Below, one piece after another: positions 1 through 4,734 of a stretch of DNA of 5,076 nucleotides. Where the stretch lies: contig DAOVYU010000137.1 in the NCBI GenBank assembly GCA_030635465.1, forward strand, positions 1-5,076, read 5' to 3'. Made by a program: the position numbers and the translations under genes. A model generated the notes under the pieces. That model did not search any database. It saw only the letters and a list, made by a program, of their open reading frames with translations, and was not told where the DNA came from. Position 1 is the first letter of the stretch; each line of letters starts with the position of its first letter. Source of the stretch: Bacteroidales bacterium. GTDB taxonomy: Bacteria > Bacteroidota > Bacteroidia > Bacteroidales > JAADJA01.

Positions 1-65
1 AGATGCTAAATCAAATTGTAAATAATAATGAAGAAAATAGGGATGTACTAATAAAGCAGGAATAA
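1..65 (+). CDS. Possible 3' end of a plus-strand gene entering from the left edge
   Basis: One plus-strand frame (codons starting at position 3) is open from the window edge to a TAA at 63-65. It reads as a short Asn/Glu-rich hydrophilic tail ending in DVLIKQE. The other two plus frames stop at once or within 25 bases. If real, this gene converges on the DUF4290 gene, with only 4 bases between the two stop codons. Twenty open codons in AT-rich DNA can occur by chance, and the stretch has no recognisable motif, so neither product nor family can be named. The ATG at 3-5 could also make it an isolated 20-residue chance frame. Confidence 0.35.
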   Translation, partial: MLNQIVNNNEENRDVLIKQE

Positions 66-69
66 TTGA

Positions 70-696
70 TTATTTCCTTCTCTTCTTATAGTGGGATGAC
101 CTTTTCATATTTGTTGGCCTAACTACTTTTTTCTTCTTATTTCTGGCCAAAATATCACTAGTAGAACTTAAGTAAAGATCTTTGTTTAATTTAAGTTTGC
201 CGTCGGATAATACTTCCAGGTGCTCAAAAATTAAGTCATCATCAACAGATTCCCTGTTCCAATTTAAATATGATTTTTTCAAATGATTTGCAATGGCATG
301 GACAAGGGCATCTTTTTCAGGGCCATCCTCATATTTTATAGCCTCTTTAATTATACTATCCACATTGGAACCATACATTTTATATTTAATATTGTTTTCA
401 CTATATTCAATTTTATCTGGTTTTGCTGTAAATACATCTGGTGATGGCATAGCATAACTTGTATCCACATCCAGTTTGAATTCTGAAATAACATACAAAT
501 GATCCCAAAGTTTATGTCTGAAATCACCTGTTTCCCTTGCTCCAGGATTTAACTGACCCATAATCTGAATAATTAATTTTGCAAAGTTGCTCCGTTTCTC
601 CCGATCTTCAATGCTCAAGCAATGTTTTACCAGCTTTTGAACGTTTCTTCCGTATTGACTAATGATCAGTTTGTTGCGTGTTGTGTTGTATTCCAT
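70..696 (-). CDS. DUF4290 family protein (Bacteroidetes-specific, function unknown)
   Basis: A complete 208-residue protein that I recognise as DUF4290, a family of about this length known to me only from Bacteroidetes. Family hallmarks are the MEYNT start, YGRNVQKLV at residues 15-23, the IEDREKR block near 29-35, and FRHKLWDHL at 59-67 followed by FKLDVD. A second conserved block, around ANHLKKSYLNWN at 136-147, precedes a strongly basic tail (KKKK at 187-190, KKRRK at 204-208), which could contact nucleic acid; that is inference. There is no signal peptide or membrane segment, so it is probably cytoplasmic. The ATG at 694-696 matches the usual family N-terminus and has an A/T-rich leader without a Shine-Dalgarno site. 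From memory, this gene often precedes murA; no murA start is visible in the 69 bases after its stop. Family call is confident; function is unknown. Confidence 0.9.
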   Translation of the reverse strand: MEYNTTRNKLIISQYGRNVQKLVKHCLSIEDREKRSNFAKLIIQIMGQLNPGARETGDFRHKLWDHLYVISEFKLDVDTSYAMPSPDVFTAKPDKIEYSENNIKYKMYGSNVDSIIKEAIKYEDGPEKDALVHAIANHLKKSYLNWNRESVDDDLIFEHLEVLSDGKLKLNKDLYLSSTSDILARNKKKKVVRPTNMKRSSHYKKRRK

Positions 697-712
697 TTTA
701 AATAATATTAAA

Positions 713-720
713 CAAAAATA
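713..720 (-). promoter_or_regulatory. Candidate -7 box for the DUF4290 gene (proximal)
   Basis: Read on the minus strand, these bases are TATTTTTG, an exact match to the Bacteroidetes -7 consensus TAnnTTTG, with 16 nt to the ATG of the DUF4290 gene. No clear -33 TTG lies at the expected distance; the nearest is TTC. Exact 8-mers of this kind are common in AT-rich DNA, so this is one of two candidates. Confidence 0.35.
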
Positions 721-787
721 AGATTGTAATGTTGAACTTAATTTTTTAGAAAGTTTACTGCCCGAAATTAAAGCTGGGCGATCTGAA

Positions 788-805
788 GTTTATTAAAAAA
801 TAAAC
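788..805. repeat. Short inverted repeat, 7-bp arms
   Basis: GTTTATT (788-794) and AATAAAC (799-805) are perfect reverse complements around an AAAA loop. A second pair, TAATTAC (812-818) and GTAATTA (829-835), follows six bases later. They would lie in the leader of a transcript starting at the distal DUF4290 promoter. The AT-rich composition makes chance occurrence plausible. Confidence 0.4.
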
Positions 806-851
806 AAAAAGTAATTACATATATTAACGTAATTAGAGCTAAATTATGCGG

Positions 852-878
852 CAAAAGTATAAAATTTTTTAATCAAAA
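852..878 (-). promoter_or_regulatory. Candidate promoter for the DUF4290 gene (distal)
   Basis: On the minus strand 852-859 reads TACTTTTG, followed by CCGCATAAT. This fits TAnnTTTG and resembles strong Bacteroidetes promoters in having GC just after the box. An upstream TTTTG at 874-878 is a possible -33 element, but the 14-nt spacer is shorter than the usual 17-23. Transcription from here would give a leader of about 150 nt containing the inverted repeats at 788-805 and 812-835. Confidence 0.4.
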
Positions 879-995
879 GGATTTTTTATTGAAAATTAGT
901 GATTCATTGGAATTTTTCAGCAAACACTATTTCATTTTCGGTATCGAAATGCCTAAATAAACTTGCAAATTAAGTTGAGAAATTTAGCAGTATTC

Positions 996-1028
996 TTTGA
1001 TTGTTCCAATAAAAATTACTTATGTTTG
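996..1028 (+). promoter_or_regulatory. Promoter of the LKR-SDH operon
   Basis: TATGTTTG at 1021-1028 matches the Bacteroidetes -7 box TAnnTTTG exactly. TTTG at 996-999 lies 21 nt upstream, and an alternative TTG at 1001-1003 lies 17 nt upstream; both are inside the known spacing range for the -33 element. The predicted transcript start near 1034-1036 gives a leader of about 40 nt before the ATG at 1075. It is the best-formed promoter in the window and is correctly placed for the two-gene operon. Confidence 0.6.
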
Positions 1029-1033
1029 CTCAC

Positions 1034-1055
1034 CTAATTGAATAAAAACAATTAG
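1034..1055. repeat. Perfect inverted repeat at the predicted LKR transcript start
   Basis: CTAATTG (1034-1040) and CAATTAG (1049-1055) form perfect 7-bp arms around an 8-base A-rich centre. The repeat starts about six bases after the -7 box, so it overlaps the predicted transcription start. It could be an operator for a dimeric regulator or a stem-loop at the 5' end of the mRNA. There is no direct evidence for either. Confidence 0.4.
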
Positions 1056-1074
1056 CTAAAATTAATCTTCTGTT

Positions 1075-2382
1075 ATGAATAATAAAATTGGTATCCGGCA
1101 TGAAGATAAGTATTTGATGGAGAGACGTGTAGCTGTCATTCCGAAGCATGTACAAAAATTAATTAATGAGCAGGGATTAGAAATACTTATTGAAAATTCA
1201 CCCAAACGTATTTTTACCCATGAGGAATTTGAAAATGCTGGTGCAAAGATTGTTGATGATGTAAGAGATGCATCTGTAATTTTTGGTGTAAAGGAAATGC
1301 CAATTGATTATTTCGAAGATCATAAAACCTACATCTTCTTTTCACATGTCATTAAAGGGCAATCATACAATATGCCCATGCTGAAAAAAATGATGGAAAA
1401 GAAGGTGAACCTGATTGAATATGAAAAAGTAGCGGATGAGATGGGAAGGCGCTTGATATTTTTTGGTCGTTTTGCTGGACTGGCAGGAATGATCAATTCT
1501 TTATGGTCTTTAGGACAGCGATTAAAAGTACAGGGGATAGAAACCCCTTTTATGCAAATTAAACAATCCCGTCATTACAATTCAATGGAGGAAGCTAAAC
1601 AAGTTATTTCCAAAGTAGGGCAGGAGATCATTGAAAACGGATTACCTGATGAACTCACTCCATTAACCATTGGTTTTACCGGATATGGAAATGTATCGAA
1701 TGGAGCCCAGGAAATTGCTTCATTGTTGCCCATCAAAGAAGTTGATCCTGAAGGGTTATTGGAACTTTCGAAAAAAACAGAATTGCCCAATAATGTACTT
1801 TACAAAGTTGTTTTTAAAGAAGAGCATTTGTCGAAACTAAAGAATGGTAACGAAAAATTTGATCTGTCTGATTATTATGCTCACCCGGAAAAATATATAA
1901 GTGATTTTGAACAATATATTCCACAACTTACGATTCTTATGAATTGTATGTATTGGGATGACAAGTATCCAAGAATAGTTACTAAAGACTATCTTGAAAA
2001 ATTATATACTAATAATACACCCAAACTAATTGTTATAGGTGATGTGACTTGCGATCCTGACGGATCGATTGAGTGCACCCATAAAGGTACTGAAATTGAA
2101 GACCCGGTGTTTGTTTACAATCCTTTTACCCAAGAGCCCCAAATGGGTTTTAAAGGAAAAGGATTGTTGATTATGGCTGTGGATATATTACCTTCTGAAT
2201 TACCCAGGGAATCTTCTATTGCTTTTAGTAATGCGCTCTTTAAGTATATTAAACCTATTGTTACTACTGATTATACTAAAGATTTTGAATCACTAGAACT
2301 TCCTGGACCTATTAAAAGGGCAATGATCCTTCACCAGGGAAAATTAACACCGGATTATCAATACATTTCGAAATATTTATAA
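1075..2382 (+). CDS. Lysine-ketoglutarate reductase (LKR; saccharopine dehydrogenase, lysine-forming type)
   Basis: Probably condenses L-lysine with 2-oxoglutarate, using NADPH, to give saccharopine: the first step of lysine breakdown by the saccharopine route, in the cytoplasm. The 435 residues match the N-terminal LKR half of animal AASS, built from the alanine dehydrogenase/transhydrogenase fold. Recognisable blocks are HEDKYLMERR at 9-18, FFSHVIKGQ at 88-96, EYEKV at 115-119, FGRFAGLAGMIN at 130-141, GYGNVSNGAQE (nucleotide-binding turn) at 203-213, and GDVTCDPDGSIE at 322-333. The AASS alignment begins within ten residues of this ATG, supporting the start; no Shine-Dalgarno site is present. 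The protein ends (YQYISKYL) just where the animal protein passes into its SDH half, so it is complete. The SDH gene follows by 21 bp in one operon. Cofactor preference cannot be read from the sequence. Databases may label it simply saccharopine dehydrogenase or alanine dehydrogenase/PNT domain protein. Confidence 0.9.
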   Translation: MNNKIGIRHEDKYLMERRVAVIPKHVQKLINEQGLEILIENSPKRIFTHEEFENAGAKIVDDVRDASVIFGVKEMPIDYFEDHKTYIFFSHVIKGQSYNMPMLKKMMEKKVNLIEYEKVADEMGRRLIFFGRFAGLAGMINSLWSLGQRLKVQGIETPFMQIKQSRHYNSMEEAKQVISKVGQEIIENGLPDELTPLTIGFTGYGNVSNGAQEIASLLPIKEVDPEGLLELSKKTELPNNVLYKVVFKEEHLSKLKNGNEKFDLSDYYAHPEKYISDFEQYIPQLTILMNCMYWDDKYPRIVTKDYLEKLYTNNTPKLIVIGDVTCDPDGSIECTHKGTEIEDPVFVYNPFTQEPQMGFKGKGLLIMAVDILPSELPRESSIAFSNALFKYIKPIVTTDYTKDFESLELPGPIKRAMILHQGKLTPDYQYISKYL

Positions 2383-2394
2383 CGCAATAAATTT

Positions 2395-2399
2395 AGAGG
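2395..2399 (+). promoter_or_regulatory. Ribosome binding site of the SDH gene
   Basis: AGAGG lies 4 bases before the ATG at 2404, inside the 21-bp gap after the LKR stop. It is the only clear Shine-Dalgarno-like site near a start codon in the AT-rich part of the window, and it fixes the SDH start. It fits independent initiation on the second gene of a shared mRNA. Confidence 0.5.
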
Positions 2400-2403
2400 T
2401 TAT

Positions 2404-3756
2404 ATGAAAAAAATTCTGGTATTGGGTGCAGGTTTATCGACACCAAGTTTAATTTCCTATCTTCTTGAAAATTCGAAAAAAAGTGGATGGCACGTATCGG
2501 TTGGTGATATATCGGAAGAGGTTGCGGCTTCTCGGATTAACAACCATCCAAACGGTAGAGCTTTTGTTTTTGATATTAACAATGAAAAGCAAAAAAATAA
2601 GGAAATTGAAAATGCTGATATTGTTATTTCAATGTTGCCTGCAAGTTTACATTCACTGGTAGCTGAAACCTGCCTAACTTTTAAGAAAAATTTAGTGACA
2701 GCATCCTATGTTGCGAAAGACATTAAAGCTTTGAAAGAAAAGGTGGAGGAGGCAGGAATTTTGTTTTTAAATGAAGTGGGCCTTGATCCAGGGATCGACC
2801 ATATGTCGGCTATGCAAATTATTGATTCGATAAAAGCTGATGGTGGTGAATTGATTTCTTTTAAATCTTCAACTGGTGGATTGGTGGCACCGAAATTTGA
2901 CAATAATCCATGGAACTATAAATTCACCTGGAACCCCCGAAACGTAGTAATTGCAGGGCAGGGTGGAGCGCAACTGATTAAAAGGGGCATGTATAAATAC
3001 ATTCCGTATCATAAACTATTTTCTCGTTTGCTACAAGCTAATATTGATGGTTTTGGTGAATTTGAAGTTTATCCTAACCGTGATTCGTTAATTTACCGCA
3101 GTGCTTATGGCATCGACGATATTCCATCAATGTTCAGAGGAACGATTCGTCGACCGGGCTTTAGTAAAACCTGGAATACTTTGGTTCAACTTGGCGTTAC
3201 GGATGATTCATTTGTAGTTGAAGATTCTGAAAATCTCACTTATCGCGAATTTACGAATAGCTTTTTGAGGTATGACAGGGATCGCTCTGTTGAGGATAAG
3301 TTTGCCGACTATATAGGCATTGATCATGATTCCTTCAGTATGTATAAAGTTAGGTGGCTTGGTTTATTCAGCCACGAAAAGATTGGGTTGAAAAATGCTA
3401 CTCCTGCTCAAATACTTCAAAAATTATTAGAAGAAAAATGGAGATTGGAGCCTGATGATAAAGACATGATTGTAATGCAACATGAATTTGAATACAAACT
3501 GAAAGACAAGTTTTATCGAATTACTTCATCAATGGTAGTTGAAGGAAGAGACAATGTTTATACTGCTATGGCTATAACAGTTGGTTTTCCAGTTGCAATA
3601 GGATGTAAACTTATTCTAGAAGGAAAAATCAAAGATACCGGAGTGAAAATCCCGACTTCTAGCAATATTTATAAGCCCATCTTAGAAGAATTGGCGAATT
3701 ATGGAATCGTTTTTAAAGAAGAAAAAATTGAGATTCCTAAACCCAATGGCAAATAA
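2404..3756 (+). CDS. Saccharopine dehydrogenase (glutamate-forming, SDH)
   Basis: Probably oxidises saccharopine, with NAD as expected for the family, to L-glutamate and 2-aminoadipate 6-semialdehyde: the second step of lysine breakdown. The 450 residues match the C-terminal half of animal AASS and fungal Lys9. An N-terminal Rossmann fold opens with ILVLGAGLSTPS (4-15) and continues with ISMLPASLH (75-83) and TASYV (99-103). The catalytic domain shows NEVGLDPGIDH (123-133), NNPWNYKFTWNPRNV (167-181), YPNRDS (223-228) and FRGTIRR (244-250). The final strand of the fold is preceded by DKDMIVM (352-358). All family blocks are present without frameshift. It is translated from the same mRNA as LKR and ends before a strong terminator, so the operon probably holds only these two genes. 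Being a separate polypeptide, it would have to receive saccharopine by diffusion or by binding LKR. Confidence 0.92.
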   Translation: MKKILVLGAGLSTPSLISYLLENSKKSGWHVSVGDISEEVAASRINNHPNGRAFVFDINNEKQKNKEIENADIVISMLPASLHSLVAETCLTFKKNLVTASYVAKDIKALKEKVEEAGILFLNEVGLDPGIDHMSAMQIIDSIKADGGELISFKSSTGGLVAPKFDNNPWNYKFTWNPRNVVIAGQGGAQLIKRGMYKYIPYHKLFSRLLQANIDGFGEFEVYPNRDSLIYRSAYGIDDIPSMFRGTIRRPGFSKTWNTLVQLGVTDDSFVVEDSENLTYREFTNSFLRYDRDRSVEDKFADYIGIDHDSFSMYKVRWLGLFSHEKIGLKNATPAQILQKLLEEKWRLEPDDKDMIVMQHEFEYKLKDKFYRITSSMVVEGRDNVYTAMAITVGFPVAIGCKLILEGKIKDTGVKIPTSSNIYKPILEELANYGIVFKEEKIEIPKPNGK

Positions 3757-3781
3757 GTAGATTTAGACTATTAAAAAATGT

Positions 3782-3820
3782 TAAACCCGCTGGCTAAAAA
3801 TCTTGCCTGCGGGTTTATTT
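3782..3820 (+). terminator. Rho-independent terminator of the LKR-SDH operon
   Basis: TAAACCCGC (3782-3790) pairs perfectly with GCGGGTTTA (3809-3817). After one T-T mismatch, GGC (3792-3794) pairs with GCC (3805-3807) around a 10-base loop. The 3' arm ends in TTT and is followed by T-rich sequence. The hairpin starts 25 bases after the SDH stop. The A-run before and T-run after the stem could let it work in both directions. Confidence 0.85.
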
Positions 3821-3830
3821 ATTATTTTTG
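3803..3830 (+). promoter_or_regulatory. Promoter of the djlA-like gene, overlapping the terminator
   Basis: TATTTTTG at 3823-3830 matches TAnnTTTG exactly, and TTG at 3803-3805 is 17 nt upstream, within the Bacteroidetes -33 spacing. The predicted transcript start near 3837 gives a leader of about 17 A-rich bases before the ATG at 3854. The -33 element lies in the loop and 3' arm of the preceding terminator. Confidence 0.5.
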
Positions 3831-3853
3831 ACCTCTATTTAAAAAAGAAAATA

Positions 3854-4609
3854 ATGGCAAAATATGGTAAATGGGTCGGACTGGGACTTGGTTGGGCTTT
3901 GGGTGGTCCAATAGGCGGAGTACTTGGATTAGTATTCGGATCGATGTATGATGGAATGCAAGGCGGTAAATTTGAATACCGGGAAAGTGGTCATATTTAC
4001 GGAGCCCCTGGTGGAGCAACTCGTACCATGCCTGGCGATTTTGCTGCCAGTTTGCTTGTACTCGCTACTTCAGTAATGAAAGCAGACGGTAAAGTATTAA
4101 AGTCGGAGCTTGATTATGTGAAACAATTTTTTCATCAGCAGTTTGGTGAGAAATTAGCAGTTGAAAACATGCTTGTTTTACGTGAATTATTAAAGCAAGA
4201 TATCAATGTACAGCAGGTGTCGCAGCAGATCCGTCAATTTATGGATCATGCATCCCGATTGCAGTTGTTGCATTTTTTGTTTGGGATTTCCTCAGCTGAT
4301 GGACATGTGCATACCAAAGAAGTGGATGAGATTAGACGGATCAGTAATTTCATGGGTATTCGTACACCTGACTTTGAATCGATCAAGGCCATGTTTTATA
4401 AGGATATTTATGGCGCTTATAAAATCCTTGAAACCACGCCAGATGCCAATAATGACGAAATAAAAAAGGCTTATCGCAAAATGGCAGTAAAATATCATCC
4501 TGATAAAGTAAGCCACTTGGGAGATGAATTCAGAAAGGCAGCCAAGGAAAAATTCCAGAAAGTACAAGCTGCTTATGAGCAGATTAAAAAGGAACGTGGG
4601 ATAAATTGA
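3854..4609 (+). CDS. DjlA-like membrane-anchored TerB/J-domain co-chaperone
   Basis: A 251-residue protein with the domain order of E. coli DjlA (271 residues): an N-terminal glycine-rich membrane segment, a TerB-like helical domain and a C-terminal J domain. The membrane segment (about 7-30) is rich in GxxxG-type spacing, ending FGSMYDG, close to DjlA. The TerB part (about 62-175) has paired acidic turns KADGK (76-80) and SADGH (147-151). The J domain (about 187-247) has the HPD motif at 215-217 between two helices, so it should stimulate DnaK ATPase from the cytoplasmic face of the inner membrane. The Gly-rich linker that E. coli DjlA has before its J domain is missing here. The ATG at 3854 is chosen because the longer frame opens at a TTG inside the upstream terminator hairpin, and because MAKYGKWVGL matches the DjlA N-terminus. 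It is transcribed alone, probably from the 3803-3830 promoter. Its clients are unknown. Confidence 0.85.
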   Translation: MAKYGKWVGLGLGWALGGPIGGVLGLVFGSMYDGMQGGKFEYRESGHIYGAPGGATRTMPGDFAASLLVLATSVMKADGKVLKSELDYVKQFFHQQFGEKLAVENMLVLRELLKQDINVQQVSQQIRQFMDHASRLQLLHFLFGISSADGHVHTKEVDEIRRISNFMGIRTPDFESIKAMFYKDIYGAYKILETTPDANNDEIKKAYRKMAVKYHPDKVSHLGDEFRKAAKEKFQKVQAAYEQIKKERGIN

Positions 4610-4646
4610 TTTATATTAGTTTTTAAAAAAAATGTAAATCAATTTT
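4603..4646. terminator. Long AT-rich inverted repeat spanning the djlA-like stop codon
   Basis: Positions 4603-4617 pair with 4631-4645: 14 Watson-Crick pairs and one T-G wobble (4614/4634), around a 13-base T/A-rich loop. The 5' arm contains the TGA stop (4607-4609). Four Ts (4643-4646) close the structure. The stem has only one G-C pair plus the wobble, so it is weaker than the 3782-3817 hairpin, but its length is well above chance. It may end djlA-like mRNA, protect its 3' end, or act in both directions between the converging genes. Confidence 0.5.
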
Positions 4647-4672
4647 GTCATTCTGAGCAAAGCAAAGAATCT
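4646..4672 (+). repeat. Short intergenic repeat, TCATTCTGAG ... AAGAATCT type
   Basis: This 27-base stretch starts TGTCATTCTGAG and ends AAGAATCT, with ATTCT (4650-4654) and AGAAT (4666-4670) as inverted arms. I recognise it from memory as a form of a short repeat scattered between genes in Bacteroidetes and some other bacterial genomes, usually with CGAAGCGAAG in the middle. Here both CG steps read CA. It lies just before the composition changes. Only one copy is in this window, so its repetitive nature is recalled rather than shown. Confidence 0.5.
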
Positions 4673-4716
4673 AAAGGATGGCCAATGAGGGTTAGCAGGG
4701 GATAGGAATTTCGTCC

Positions 4717-4730
4717 AGGCAAAAATGCCT
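4717..4730 (-). terminator. Weak hairpin just downstream of gyrA
   Basis: AGGCA (4717-4721) and TGCCT (4726-4730) form a 5-bp stem with a 4-base loop, starting 4 bases after the gyrA stop on the minus strand. There is no T-run after it on that strand, so it is at best a weak or factor-aided terminator. Confidence 0.25.
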
Positions 4731-4734
4731 TCTA

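Larger units (their letters stand above)
697..1074. other. Divergent intergenic region of 378 bp
   Basis: This AT-rich spacer lies between the divergent DUF4290 and LKR genes. It contains the candidate promoters listed separately and several short perfect inverted repeats: GTTTATT/AATAAAC around an AAAA loop (788-805), TAATTAC/GTAATTA (812-835), GCCC/GGGC (760-779) and CTAATTG/CAATTAG (1034-1055). I see no RNA gene, riboswitch or convincing small gene. One stop-free plus-strand frame (787-960) lacks a good start codon and is not called. Confidence 0.7.

Noticed and set aside
787..960. Stop-free plus-strand frame of 57 codons in the divergent spacer, with TTG at 889 preceded by an AAAAGG about 8 bases upstream, ending in a peptide FIFGIEMPK
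   Set aside because: There is no ATG except four codons before the stop, the composition is Lys/Phe/Ile-rich as expected from AT-rich noncoding DNA, it overlaps the distal DUF4290 promoter candidate, and no family resemblance is visible.
1575..1790. Minus-strand open frame inside the LKR gene, and similar internal frames at 2465-2662, 2706-2903, 3822-4019, 4206-4463 and 4292-4567
   Set aside because: All lie within or overlap strongly supported genes in other frames, lack family motifs and have no promoter or leader of their own.
3803..3853. A 17-residue N-terminal extension of the djlA-like protein starting at TTG 3803
   Set aside because: It would begin inside the terminator hairpin and overlap the promoter. 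The ATG at 3854 gives a DjlA-like N-terminus with an A-rich leader.
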